Assembly: GCF_030655195.1 (NCBI RefSeq) | Contig: NZ_JAURWA010000006.1 | Span: forward strand, 1 to 54,006 | Direction of reading: 5' to 3' | DNA: 54,006 nt | DNA from: Patulibacter sp. | Lineage (GTDB): Bacteria; Actinomycetota; Thermoleophilia; Solirubrobacterales; Solirubrobacteraceae | Part shown: in pieces, positions 8,748-18,017 of the stretch | Position numbering within the stretch: the stretch's first letter is position 1 | How the letters are laid out: every line of letters begins with the position of its first letter | The notes under the pieces: model-generated | What the model was told of the DNA's origin: nothing | Seen by the model: the letters and a program-made list of their open reading frames with translations, nothing else | The model's database searches: none | Program-made: the position numbers and the translations under genes

Positions 8748-9284
8748 TCAGCGGACCGCGTCCACGAGGGCCGCCAGGACGACGACCAGCGCCGCCCGCG
8801 CGTCACGGTCGACCGCGACGCCGTCCACGACGTCCGCCCGGTGCACCGGGACCGCGACGCACGCGGCGTCGACGAGCCGGGCGTCCGTGTAGGACAGGAC
8901 CGTGCGCAGCTCCTCGTGCGCGCCGGTCGCCCCGCCCGGTCGGCCCGAGGCGTTGACCCACCCGAACGGCTTGCCGCTCGTCTCCGTCCCGCCCACGGTC
9001 CAGTCGAGCAGGTTCTTGAACGACCCCGGCAGGGCGCCCGCGTACTCGGGCGTGCAGACGAGCACCGCGTCGGCCTGCGCGATCGCCGCCCGCATCCGCG
9101 CGACCGGCGCGGGGAGGGGATCGACGTCGTCGTCGGGATCGAAGTGCGGCAGCTCCGTCAGGCCGGCCCACAGCGTCGCGCGGACGTCCTCCGGGGCGAC
9201 CTCGGCGGCGGCGCGCAGGAGCGCCGTGTTCGTCGAGGCCGCCCGCGTGCTCCCCGTGAGCAGCAGGATCCGTACGTCGCTCAC
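8748..9284 (-). CDS. NADPH-dependent FMN reductase family protein
   Basis: A 178-residue flavodoxin-like reductase. The phosphate-binding loop is LLTGSTRAASTNTALL at the N-terminus. The diagnostic CTPEYAGALPGSFKNLLDW block (flavin ring contact, residues about 78-96) is intact. Such enzymes reduce free FMN, quinones, chromate or azo compounds with NAD(P)H; the natural substrate cannot be told from sequence. The GTG start overlaps the stop of the upstream M32 peptidase by 4 bases (GTGA), so the two are translationally coupled. Nothing else in the neighbourhood explains the pairing. Confidence 0.88.
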   Translation of the reverse strand: MSDVRILLLTGSTRAASTNTALLRAAAEVAPEDVRATLWAGLTELPHFDPDDDVDPLPAPVARMRAAIAQADAVLVCTPEYAGALPGSFKNLLDWTVGGTETSGKPFGWVNASGRPGGATGAHEELRTVLSYTDARLVDAACVAVPVHRADVVDGVAVDRDARAALVVVLAALVDAVR

Positions 9285-10762
9285 AGGTCGTAGAGCGCGC
9301 CGTACTTGTCGTTCAGGTACCGCAGCAGCGGCACCGGGTCCAGGCCGCCGCCGGTGACGTCGCGCAGGATCTCATCACCGGTCCTCGTCCGCCCGTGGCG
9401 GTGGACGTGCTCGCGCAGCCACTCGCGCAGGGTGGCCAGGTCGCCGTCGGCGATCCGGGTGTCGAGGTCGGGGATCGCGACGTGCGCGGCCTCCCACAGC
9501 TGGGCGGCGATCATCGTGCCCAGCGCATAGGTCGGGAAGTAGCCGAAGACGCCGTGGGCCCAATGGATGTCCTGCAGCACGCCGTCGGCGTCGGACGGCA
9601 CGGTGACGCCCAGGTACTCCTCCATGCGCGCGTTCCAGGCGGCGGGGAGGTCGTCGACCTCGAGCTCTCCCTCGAACAGCGCGACCTCCAGCTCGAAGCG
9701 CAGCAGCACGTGCAGGCAGTAGGTCGCCTCGTCGGCGTCGACCCGGATCAGCGACGGCCGCACCGCGTTGATGCGGCGCAGGACCTCGTCGACCTCGAGC
9801 CCGTCGAGCGGCACCGGGAAGAGCTCCTTGGCGCGCGGCAGCCAGCGCGACCACTGCGCGCGGGACCGGCCGACCATGTTCTCCCACAGCCGGCTCTGGG
9901 ACTCGTGCACGCCCAGCGACGTGCCGGTGCCGACGGTCGTGCGGTCCCATCGCGGGTCGATCCCCGCCTCGTACAGACCGTGGCCGGTCTCGTGGAGGAC
10001 GCCGAAGAGGCCGATGGCCAGGGTCGACTCCTCCTCCTCCTTCGTGGTGATCCGCACGTCCTCGCGGCCCATGTTGGCCATGAACGGGTGGGCCGCCTCG
10101 TCGATCCGCCAGGCGGCGTCGTCGTACCCCATGGTCCGGGCGATCTCGAGCGCCAGGGTGCGCTGGTCGGCGGTCGGGAACGGCCCGGTCAGGTCGCCCG
10201 GGTCGGGCTTGGCCGCGATCGCGGCGATGAGCGGGACGAGTCCCTCGCGCAGCTGCGCGAACGCGGCGCGGACGCTCGCGGTGGTCGCGCCCGGCTCGTA
10301 CCGCTGCATCAGGGCGTCGTAGGGGTGCTCGGCCTCGGGGAAGCAGGCGGCGTAGCGGCGGCAGAGGTCCACGTGCCGGCGCAGGAACGGCGCGAACGCC
10401 GCGAAGTCGGACGCGGCGCGCGCGGCCTCCCAGGCCCCCTGGGCCTCGGCCGCGACCTCGGCCATCTCGCCGACCAGCTCCGCCGGGACGCGGGCGGCCT
10501 GCGCGTGGTCCTCGCGCACCGCCCGGACCAGCCCCGGGTCCTCGCCGGCGGCCTCGGCCGCGTCGAGCAGGTCGGCCAGTACGGGGTCGGCGATCCGCTC
10601 GTGCGCGAGGCGCTCCAGGGTCCCTCCGGCCTGCCCGCGCGCCTGCGCGCCGCGGGCGGGCATGTGGGTCTGCTGGTCCCAGTGCAGGAGCATCCCGGCG
10701 TGGCCGAGGTCCGAGACCACCGCCAGGTGCTCGCGGAGGGCGTGGATCGCGTCGTCGGTCAC
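9281..10762 (-). CDS. Carboxypeptidase Taq family (M32) metallopeptidase
   Basis: A 493-residue M32 carboxypeptidase, a cytosolic zinc enzyme that trims C-terminal residues from peptides. The zinc motif HETGH is at residues 257-261. GVHESQSRLWEN follows about 35 residues later and supplies the third zinc ligand (Glu). Other family blocks are LHWDQQTHMPARG near residue 26, YDDAAWRIDEAAHPF, IRVDADEATYCLHVLLRFELE and HWAHGVFGYFPTYALG. Length is typical (about 500). The GTG start at 10762 has GAGG upstream; the frame stays open well upstream, but there it is antisense to the serC leader. It is coupled to the downstream FMN reductase by a GTGA overlap. Confidence 0.93.
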   Translation of the reverse strand: MTDDAIHALREHLAVVSDLGHAGMLLHWDQQTHMPARGAQARGQAGGTLERLAHERIADPVLADLLDAAEAAGEDPGLVRAVREDHAQAARVPAELVGEMAEVAAEAQGAWEAARAASDFAAFAPFLRRHVDLCRRYAACFPEAEHPYDALMQRYEPGATTASVRAAFAQLREGLVPLIAAIAAKPDPGDLTGPFPTADQRTLALEIARTMGYDDAAWRIDEAAHPFMANMGREDVRITTKEEEESTLAIGLFGVLHETGHGLYEAGIDPRWDRTTVGTGTSLGVHESQSRLWENMVGRSRAQWSRWLPRAKELFPVPLDGLEVDEVLRRINAVRPSLIRVDADEATYCLHVLLRFELEVALFEGELEVDDLPAAWNARMEEYLGVTVPSDADGVLQDIHWAHGVFGYFPTYALGTMIAAQLWEAAHVAIPDLDTRIADGDLATLREWLREHVHRHGRTRTGDEILRDVTGGGLDPVPLLRYLNDKYGALYDL

Positions 10763-10856
10763 CGGGGCATCCTCCCGCGCCCGGCGGACCGACCCTCCAC
10801 GCGGGCGTCGTGGCCGACGCGTGGGGGTCGGGGCCCGCGTCGTGACCGGTCGGTGA

Positions 10857-12179
<1,323 letters not shown>

Positions 12180-12199
12180 GACCCGAAGGAACAGAGCAG

Positions 12200-13813
12200 A
12201 TGAGCATCACACCGAAGGTCCTGGTCAAGGAGAAGGTCGGTCCGTCCGGCATCGAGGCGCTGCAGGAGGCCGGCTTCGAGGTCGACCTCGGCCTGGACTG
12301 GGACGACGAGACGTTCCTGGAGCGACTGCCCGAGTACGACGGCGTCCTGATCCGGTCCGCGACGACGTTCACGCCCGAGCTGATCGAGCGCGCGACGAAC
12401 CTCAAGGTCATCGGTCGCGCCGGGGTCGGCGTCGACAACGTCGACATCGCCGCCGCGACGAAGCGCGGCATCATCGTCGTCAACGCGCCGCAGTCCAACG
12501 TCGTCACGGCGGCGGAGCACACCGTCGCGCTGATGATGTCGCTGGCCCGCAACATCCCGCGCGCCAACGAGGGCATGCACGCCGGCCGCTGGGAGCGCTC
12601 CAAGCTCTCCGGCGTCGAGCTCTACGGCAAGACGCTCGGCGTCATCGGCTTCGGTCGCATCGGCCAGCTCGTGGCCGAGCGGGCCAAGGGCCTGGCGATG
12701 AACGTCATCGCGTACGACCCCTACGTCTCCGCAGAGCGGTACCGCGAGATGGGCGTCGAGAAGGCCGCGGACTCCGACGGCGTCTACGCCGTCGCGGACT
12801 TCATCACGATCCACCTTCCGAAGACGCCGGAGACCGCCGGCTGGCTCGGCACCGAGGCCTTCACGAAGACGAAGAAGGGCGTCCGCGTCCTCAACGTCGC
12901 GCGTGGCGGGCTGATCGACGAGGAGGCGCTGAAGGTCGCCCTCGACGACGGCCGGGTCGGCGGCGCCGCGCTGGACGTGTTCGCGTCGGAGCCCGAGACG
13001 AACCACATCCTCCGCGGCTACGACAACGTCATCCTCACGCCGCACCTCGGCGCGTCGACCGCCGAGGCCAACGACCGCGCAGGGTTCCAGGCGGCCGAGC
13101 AGATCGTCGCCGCCCTCTCCGGCGGCACGGTGACCACCGCGGTCAACGCCCCCGCCGTCGGCAAGGAGGACCTCGAGGTCCTGGCGCCGTTCGTCCCGTT
13201 GGCCACCAGCCTCGGGCGGATCGCCGTGGAGCTCGCCGGCGGCTCGTCCGTCGAGCGGATCGAGGTCGAGGCGCTCGGCCGCATCGGCGACCGCGACGTC
13301 CGTCCCCTGTCGCTCGCCGTCCTGCGCGGGGTGCTCTCCGGGCGCACCGAGGAGGCCGTCAACGACGTCAACGCGCCGGGCATCGCGAAGGAGCGGGGGA
13401 TCGAGATCTCCGAGACCACGCGCACCCAGGCCCGCGACTTCATGGACCTGGTGCGGGTCACCGTCGTCTCCGGCGGCGAGCGCCATCGCGTCGTCGGCAC
13501 GACGCTGGGTCGCCAGGACCGCCCGTACCTGCTCGAGGCGTGGGGCCAGCGGTTCAACCTGCAGCTCGAGGGCAACCTGCTGATCCTGCGGTACGTCGAC
13601 CAGCCCGGCATGGTCGGCCGGATCGGGCAGTTCCTGGGGGAGAAGGGCGTCAACATCGAGCAGGCGGCCGTCGGCTACCATCAGGACGCCGAGGGCACCC
13701 GTGGCGGCCACGCGGTGATGTTGATCACCACGGACCAGCCGGTCTGGGCCGACACGCTGCAGCAGATCCTCGCCCTGGACGGCGTCCAGGACGGGCGCAC
13801 CGTCACGCTCTGA
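12200..13813 (+). CDS. serA: D-3-Phosphoglycerate dehydrogenase, long form
   Basis: A 537-residue enzyme that makes the first committed step of serine synthesis. The N-terminal catalytic and NAD domains contain VIGRAGVGVDNVDI, the nucleotide loop VIGFGRIGQLVAERAKG, LNVARGGLIDEEAL (substrate Arg) and ILTPHLGASTAEA (catalytic His). After residue about 315 come the extra ASB domain found in actinobacterial long-form enzymes and a C-terminal ACT domain (RYVDQPGMVGRIGQFLGEKG onwards), the usual site of serine feedback inhibition. AAGGA lies about 11 bases before the ATG. It is second gene of the riboswitch-controlled serC-serA unit. Confidence 0.97.
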   Translation: MSITPKVLVKEKVGPSGIEALQEAGFEVDLGLDWDDETFLERLPEYDGVLIRSATTFTPELIERATNLKVIGRAGVGVDNVDIAAATKRGIIVVNAPQSNVVTAAEHTVALMMSLARNIPRANEGMHAGRWERSKLSGVELYGKTLGVIGFGRIGQLVAERAKGLAMNVIAYDPYVSAERYREMGVEKAADSDGVYAVADFITIHLPKTPETAGWLGTEAFTKTKKGVRVLNVARGGLIDEEALKVALDDGRVGGAALDVFASEPETNHILRGYDNVILTPHLGASTAEANDRAGFQAAEQIVAALSGGTVTTAVNAPAVGKEDLEVLAPFVPLATSLGRIAVELAGGSSVERIEVEALGRIGDRDVRPLSLAVLRGVLSGRTEEAVNDVNAPGIAKERGIEISETTRTQARDFMDLVRVTVVSGGERHRVVGTTLGRQDRPYLLEAWGQRFNLQLEGNLLILRYVDQPGMVGRIGQFLGEKGVNIEQAAVGYHQDAEGTRGGHAVMLITTDQPVWADTLQQILALDGVQDGRTVTL

Positions 13814-14082
13814 GACGCACGGGCACGCTCGTCCCGGGGCCGGTGGAGGACGTCCCGCCCCGGGCGCCGGCGCCGGGCCGCGCGGCGGTCGCCCGCCGGG
13901 TCGCGGGCGTCGGCCGTCGGCCCGTCCTCGGTCCTCGTGAGCGAGCGTCCTTGGGCGGCAGTGGGACGCCTAGTCCCGACGTGTCCCACGTTCGTCGTGC
14001 GGTGGAGACATGCCGGTCGCCGGCGGTCAGGATCGCGCGATGAGCACGCCGCCCTTCGTGTGCGGGTCGGTCCGGGGTCCGC
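13814..14082. other. Intergenic region between convergent serA and nitroreductase genes
   Basis: No gene is seen. It holds an inverted repeat, GTGGGAC (13961-13967), 15 bases, GTCCCAC (13983-13989), that may act as a weak terminator for either side. Confidence 0.4.
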
Positions 14083-14697
14083 TCAGACGGTCGTGACGAC
14101 CTCGTCGTGCTCGAGCCGGGGGAGGCGGTCCATCCAGGCGTCCGGGCCCGGGTGGCCGATGTTCACCACGAGGAGCGACTTCACGGTGCCCTCGGGGAAG
14201 AACTCGGCGTCGACGCCGGCCTTGTCGAACCCGGCCATCGGCCCGGCGGCCAGGCCGGCCGCGCGCACCCCCAGGAGGAAGTACCCGGCCTGCAGCGCAC
14301 CGTTGAAGCGCGCCATGCCCTCGGCGTCCGGCGAGCCCTCGAAGGAGGCGCCGCCGCCCTTCTTGTACGGCAGGAGGCGGTCCCAGTGGTCGAAGAAGCG
14401 GGTGTCGGCGGCGAGGATGGCGGTGACGGGCGCCGCCGCGGTCTTCTCGCGGTTGCCGCCGCTCATGAGGGGCAGGAGCCGCGCCTTCGCCTCGCTCGAG
14501 CGGACGACCACGATGCGCAGCGGCTGCGTGTTGGCCGCGGACGGCGCCCACCGCACGAGGTCCCAGATCGCCCGGATCTGGTCGTCGGTGACCGGCTCGT
14601 CGGTGAAGGTGTTCGCGGTCCGCGCCTCGCGGAAGAGGAGGGACTGGGCGTCGGGGGCGAGCGCCAGATGGGCGGGGGTGGGGTCGGGACCGGTCAT
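14083..14697 (-). CDS. Nitroreductase family protein (RutE/malonic semialdehyde reductase type)
   Basis: A 204-residue FMN-dependent nitroreductase-fold enzyme. It matches the RutE/HadB subgroup: LLFREARTANTFTDEPV at the N-terminus (FMN phosphate Arg), LVRWAPSAANTQPLRIVVV (FMN contact), FNGALQAGYFLLGVRAAGLAAGPMAGFD in the middle and LLVVNIGHP near the end. RutE reduces malonic semialdehyde in uracil breakdown, but no other rut gene is nearby, so the substrate here is open; quinones or nitro compounds are possible. TAGCCT ends 6 bases before the ATG with no ribosome binding site, predicting a leaderless mRNA. A perfect 7-base inverted repeat lies immediately upstream of that -10, so the gene is probably repressor-controlled. 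Confidence 0.85.
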   Translation of the reverse strand: MTGPDPTPAHLALAPDAQSLLFREARTANTFTDEPVTDDQIRAIWDLVRWAPSAANTQPLRIVVVRSSEAKARLLPLMSGGNREKTAAAPVTAILAADTRFFDHWDRLLPYKKGGGASFEGSPDAEGMARFNGALQAGYFLLGVRAAGLAAGPMAGFDKAGVDAEFFPEGTVKSLLVVNIGHPGPDAWMDRLPRLEHDEVVTTV

Positions 14698-14703
14698 GGC
14701 CCC

Positions 14704-14709
14704 AGGCTA
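14704..14709 (-). promoter_or_regulatory. -10 box of the nitroreductase gene, probable leaderless start
   Basis: TAGCCT on the - strand, 6 bases before the ATG at 14697. Confidence 0.5.
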
Positions 14710-14714
14710 CCGAA

Positions 14715-14730
14715 GCGGACCTGGGTCCGC
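14715..14730. promoter_or_regulatory. Palindromic operator in the nitroreductase promoter
   Basis: GCGGACC-TG-GGTCCGC, a perfect 16-base palindrome. It lies just upstream of the -10 box, where a bound repressor would block RNA polymerase. The half-site GCGGAC recurs in the leuB-VOC intergenic region. Confidence 0.5.
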
Positions 14731-14740
14731 TTAAAGCGCC

Positions 14741-14778
14741 TTCCGCAAACTCTCACGATTGCGGGAGTTTCGTCGGAA
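14741..14778. repeat. Bipartite inverted repeat upstream of the ferritin-like gene
   Basis: TTCCG-c-AAACTC, 12 bases, GAGTTT-cgt-CGGAA. It is followed by TAGGGT at 14789-14794, a possible -10 for the ferritin-like gene, which would leave a leader of about 200 bases in which I see no gene. Confidence 0.4.
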
Positions 14779-14995
14779 GTGCCGCGGGTAGGGTCTCCAG
14801 GGAGACCGTCGGATGCGCGTAGCAGCGCGCCCCGACCTTCCGCCGGGGGGAGCCTCGGCGCGGTGGACCGGGATCGCGGCGGCGGAATCGTCGTCGCGGT
14901 GCATCCGATCCGATACCCGCGTCGTTTCCACCCACGAGAACCCCGGGAGCCGCGTCGCGGCGCCCGAGTACCAACCGATTCTCAGGAGCACACCT

Positions 14996-15724
14996 GTGTC
15001 GCAGCAGATCAACCTCGACAAGCTCGACGTGAACGGCGACGTTCGCGAGAACGCCGAGGCCGCGGGCTTCGACCGCAGCACCTTCCTCAAGACCGGTGCT
15101 GTCGGCGCCGTCGGTGTCGCCGGCGTGTTCGGCCTCCCGTCGCTGGCCAACGCGGCCATCTCGACGAAGCGCCCCTCGGCGAAGAACGACGTCAAGATCC
15201 TCCAGTACGCGCTGACGCTGGAGTACCTGGAGGCCGCGTTCTACGCCGCCGCCGTCAAGCAGGACAACTTCGCGTCGCCGGAGCTCAAGCAGTTCGCCCA
15301 GGTCACGGCGAACCACGAGGCCCAGCACGTCAAGGACCTCAAGAAGGCCATCGGCCGCTCCGCGGTCAAGTCCCCGACGCTCGACTCGACCGCCGTCGCG
15401 GCGATCATCGCCCCCGACGCGTTCGGCCCCACCGCCGCGCTCCTCGAGGACACGGGCGTCTCGGCCTACGCCGGCCAGGGCCCGAACCTGAAGCAGCGCG
15501 CGGTCGTCCAGGTCGCCCTGGCGATCCACTCGGTCGAGGCCCGTCACGCGGCCTGGATCCGGTACATCCTCGGCGGCGGCGCCGTCGGCGCGAAGGCCTC
15601 CTCGTACCCCGCCCCGCGCGCGTACGACAAGGCCAAGACGCAGGGCCAGATCCTGAAGGCCGTCACCGGCCTCAAGGGCGGCGGCAAGACCCTCATCACG
15701 AAGGCCGACACCTCCAAGTTCTAG
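14996..15724 (+). CDS. Exported ferritin-like domain protein
   Basis: A 242-residue protein with a signal-like N-terminus and a four-helix ferritin-like body (DUF4439/Ferritin_2 type). Residues 26-32 read DRSTFLK, followed by a hydrophobic stretch (TGAVGAVGVAGVFGLPSLANAA). This is the layout of a Tat signal but with Ser in place of the second Arg. The helical body has repeated Glu/His iron-site motifs: LEYLEAAFYAAA, ANHEAQHVKDL and SVEARHAAWIRYI. Members are common in Thermoleophilia and their role (iron binding or oxidative stress) is inferred only. I chose the GTG at 14996 because AGGAG lies 8 bases upstream; the frame is open further upstream but with atypical composition. Two strong hairpins follow the gene. 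Confidence 0.85.
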   Translation: MSQQINLDKLDVNGDVRENAEAAGFDRSTFLKTGAVGAVGVAGVFGLPSLANAAISTKRPSAKNDVKILQYALTLEYLEAAFYAAAVKQDNFASPELKQFAQVTANHEAQHVKDLKKAIGRSAVKSPTLDSTAVAAIIAPDAFGPTAALLEDTGVSAYAGQGPNLKQRAVVQVALAIHSVEARHAAWIRYILGGGAVGAKASSYPAPRAYDKAKTQGQILKAVTGLKGGGKTLITKADTSKF

Positions 15725-15734
15725 GAGGCCCTTC

Positions 15735-15759
15735 GACCCGGCCGCGCAGCGGTCGGGTC
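15735..15759 (+). terminator. Terminator hairpin 1 after the ferritin-like gene
   Basis: GACCCGGCCGC and GCGGTCGGGTC pair over 11 bases (one G-U) around a GCA loop, 10 bases after the stop codon. Confidence 0.7.
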
Positions 15760-15770
15760 ACCGGGACCTG

Positions 15771-15804
15771 ACGGGCCCCGATCGCTCCGGCGATCGGGGC
15801 CCGT
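15771..15804 (+). terminator. Terminator hairpin 2 after the ferritin-like gene
   Basis: A perfect 14-base stem ACGGGCCCCGATCG/CGATCGGGGCCCGT with a 6-base loop, followed by CGTCGTT. Confidence 0.85.
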
Positions 15805-15828
15805 CGTCGTTCCGGGGGCCGGGCGTCG

Positions 15829-15834
15829 TAGCCT
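15829..15834 (+). promoter_or_regulatory. -10 box of the NCS2 permease operon
   Basis: TAGCCT about 88 bases before the permease ATG, giving a leader with AGAGGA near the start codon. No convincing -35. Confidence 0.4.
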
Positions 15835-15921
15835 TCGCGGGAGGACCCGCCACCGGTCGAGCCCCTCGGGCGCCGGAGCGGGGAGTCGACCCCCACCCGC
15901 GCAGCACGCAGAGGACCCCCG

Positions 15922-17274
15922 ATGGACCGCTTCTTCCGGATCTCCGAGCGCGGCAGCACCGTCCGCACCGAGATCCTCGCCGGACTCGCGACCTTCGCGA
16001 CGATGGCCTACATCCTGGCCGTCAACCCATCGATCCTCGGCGCGGTCGCCGACGGGACGGGGTTGAAGCTCGACCAGGCCGAGCTCGTCACCGCCACCGC
16101 GCTGGTCGCCGGCGTCCTGACGATCGCGATGGGCCTCTTCGCCAACGTGCCGATGGCGCTGGCCGCCGGCCTGGGCATCAACGCCTTCGTCACCTACACG
16201 CTCGTCGCGGGGCGCGGCCTGGACTGGTCCGACGCGATGGGCGTGATCGTGATCGAGGGCGTGATCATGCTCGTCCTCGTGCTCGCGGGGCTGCGCGAGG
16301 CGATCATGAACGCGATCCCCGACGCGCTCAAACGCTCGATCGGGGCGGGCATCGGCCTGTTCATCGCCCTGATCGGCCTCGTCAGCGCGGGCATCGTCCA
16401 GCACCCCGAGGACGGTGGCACGATCGTGGCACTGAACGGGGACGTCACCACGTGGAACACCCTGGTGTTCGTCGTCGGTCTCGTCGCGATCGGCGCGCTC
16501 GTCGCCCGCCGCGTCCCCGCCGCGCTGCTGCTCGGGATCCTGCTGGCCACCGTGCTGGGCATCGTGATCAACGCCCTGTCGGGGGGCACCCCGGTCCCCG
16601 GGGCCGAGCTGCCCGACTCCGTCACCGCGACTCCCGACTTCGGCCTGGTCGGCGACGTCTCGTTCAACGTCTTCGACGTCCTCGGCGTCGGCGCGGCGAT
16701 CGCGGTGGTGGTGGCGGTCCTGATGGCGAACTTCTTCGACGCGATGGGCACCGCGCTGGCCGTGGGCCGCAAGGCCGAGCTCCTCGACGAGGACGGACGG
16801 CTGCCGATGCTCCGCCGCGTGCTCCTCGTCGAGTCCGCCGGCGCGATCGCGGGCGGCGCCGCCTCCGCGTCCTCGAACACGATCTTCGTCGAGAGCACCG
16901 CCGGGGCCGCGCAGGGCGCCAGGACGGGTCTGGCGAACGTCACGACGGGCGTGCTCTTCCTGCTCTGCATGTTCGTCGCGCCGCTGGCGGCGGTCATCCC
17001 GTCCGCCGCGACGGGCCCCGCGCTCGTCGTCGTCGGGGCGCTCATGCTCGGGCAGATCGCCGGGATCGACTGGGATGACATCGGCGTGGCGCTCCCGGCC
17101 TTCGCGACCGTCGCGCTCATGCCGTTCACGTACTCGATCGCCAACGGCGTGGGGGCAGGGGTCGTGCTCTACGTCCTCATCGCCGTCCTGCGGGGTCGCT
17201 GGCGCGACGTGCACCCGCTCCTCGGCGGTGTGGCGGCCGTGTTCGTCTGGTACTTCTCCTACGGCACCGTCTGA
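15922..17274 (+). CDS. NCS2 family purine permease (AzgA/PbuG-like)
   Basis: A 450-residue proton symporter-type membrane protein with about 12-14 hydrophobic segments. The N-terminus MDRFFRISERGSTVRTEILAG and the block TFATMAYILAVNPSIL are typical of the AzgA/PbuG (adenine, guanine, hypoxanthine) branch of NCS2. GLGINAFVTYTLV, FVESTAGAAQGARTGLANV (the FVES segment aligns with the substrate-site Glu motif) and IPSAATGPALVVVGALM also fit. The substrate is most likely a purine base but cannot be fixed. It has AGAGGA before the ATG. A small lipoprotein gene follows after 8 bases in the same unit. Confidence 0.93.
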   Translation: MDRFFRISERGSTVRTEILAGLATFATMAYILAVNPSILGAVADGTGLKLDQAELVTATALVAGVLTIAMGLFANVPMALAAGLGINAFVTYTLVAGRGLDWSDAMGVIVIEGVIMLVLVLAGLREAIMNAIPDALKRSIGAGIGLFIALIGLVSAGIVQHPEDGGTIVALNGDVTTWNTLVFVVGLVAIGALVARRVPAALLLGILLATVLGIVINALSGGTPVPGAELPDSVTATPDFGLVGDVSFNVFDVLGVGAAIAVVVAVLMANFFDAMGTALAVGRKAELLDEDGRLPMLRRVLLVESAGAIAGGAASASSNTIFVESTAGAAQGARTGLANVTTGVLFLLCMFVAPLAAVIPSAATGPALVVVGALMLGQIAGIDWDDIGVALPAFATVALMPFTYSIANGVGAGVVLYVLIAVLRGRWRDVHPLLGGVAAVFVWYFSYGTV

Positions 17275-17282
17275 CCCGCTCC

Positions 17283-17930
17283 GTGATCCCGCGCCCCCAC
17301 CGCCCGTCGTCGCCCGTCCGGGCCCTCCTCGCACCCGCCCTCGTCGCCGTGGCGATCGGTCTGACGGCGTGTGGCGGTGGTGGCGACGCGGGCGACGGCG
17401 CGACGGCACGGACGACGGCGCCGGCCACCACGACGGAGGCCGCCGACGCCCCGCGCCTGGGCACCGGCGACGCGAAGGAGGCGGCCGGCACGGTCAGCGT
17501 CTGCGGCGCGACGTCGGAGATGCGTCTCCTGCAGCCCGCCATCCGGCGGTTCGACGGCGTCTCCGAGCGGCTGCAGGCCTCGACGCTCGGCTTCCCCGAC
17601 GGTGACGGTCGACCGCTCCGCGCGTTCCAGGCGCGGCAGCGGGCGGAGTCCCGGGACTGCGACGTCTACGTCGCGGCCGGCTCGGACGAGATCCCGGCGC
17701 TCGGGGCGGACGGCGACCTCTACGACCTCGCACCGGCGCTCGAGGGGTGGACGGCCGCGCCCGGTGCGCAGCCGCTGGCGCCGGTCCTCGACGGCGAGCG
17801 GGCGTTCGGGCTGCCCGTGCGGGCCGACGACGCCTCCGGCGTGATGGTCCTCTCCGTCCACGGCCGCAACCCCGGTGGTGCGCTCGAGCTGCTGCGCGCG
17901 CTGGCGGACGCCCGCCTCCGCGACGACTGA
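17283..17930 (+). CDS. Small lipoprotein resembling a substrate-binding protein fragment
   Basis: A 215-residue predicted lipoprotein. The signal has a basic start (RPHRPSSPVR), a hydrophobic core and the lipobox LTAC with the lipidated Cys at residue 30, then a Gly/Thr/Ala-rich linker. The mature part begins VSVCGATSEMRLLQPAIRRFDG, which resembles the first strand and helix of extracellular solute-binding proteins, and ends in a helix (PGGALELLRALADARL). At under 190 mature residues it is about half the usual size, so it is either a one-lobe relative or a distant look-alike. No ABC transporter genes are nearby. It starts 8 bases after the permease stop with no ribosome binding site, suggesting coupling to it. 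Function unknown. Confidence 0.65.
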   Translation: MIPRPHRPSSPVRALLAPALVAVAIGLTACGGGGDAGDGATARTTAPATTTEAADAPRLGTGDAKEAAGTVSVCGATSEMRLLQPAIRRFDGVSERLQASTLGFPDGDGRPLRAFQARQRAESRDCDVYVAAGSDEIPALGADGDLYDLAPALEGWTAAPGAQPLAPVLDGERAFGLPVRADDASGVMVLSVHGRNPGGALELLRALADARLRDD

Positions 17931-17975
17931 CTGCTCTTCGCGCGGCGAGCCCCCCCGCGCCACACCGCCAACGAT

Positions 17976-17993
17976 TGTCCGGTTGACGGGACA
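17976..17993. promoter_or_regulatory. Inverted repeat over the -35 of the XRE-cupin gene
   Basis: TGTCC, 8 bases, GGACA. The -35 element TTGACG (17983-17988) lies inside it, so binding would block the promoter. Autoregulation by the downstream HTH protein is the simple reading. Confidence 0.5.
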
Positions 17994-18010
17994 CGCGTCC
18001 GTGATACGGT
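17983..18010 (+). promoter_or_regulatory. Promoter of the XRE-cupin gene, leaderless
   Basis: TTGACG (17983-17988), a 16-base spacer, TACGGT (18005-18010). The -10 ends 7 bases before the ATG at 18018, so transcription should begin on the start codon. Confidence 0.65.
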
Positions 18011-18017
18011 ACGACCC

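Noticed and set aside
16008..17144. Long - strand frames opposite the NCS2 permease
   Set aside because: They mirror the permease codons and give Ser/Thr/Ala/Pro-rich products without signals or family motifs.
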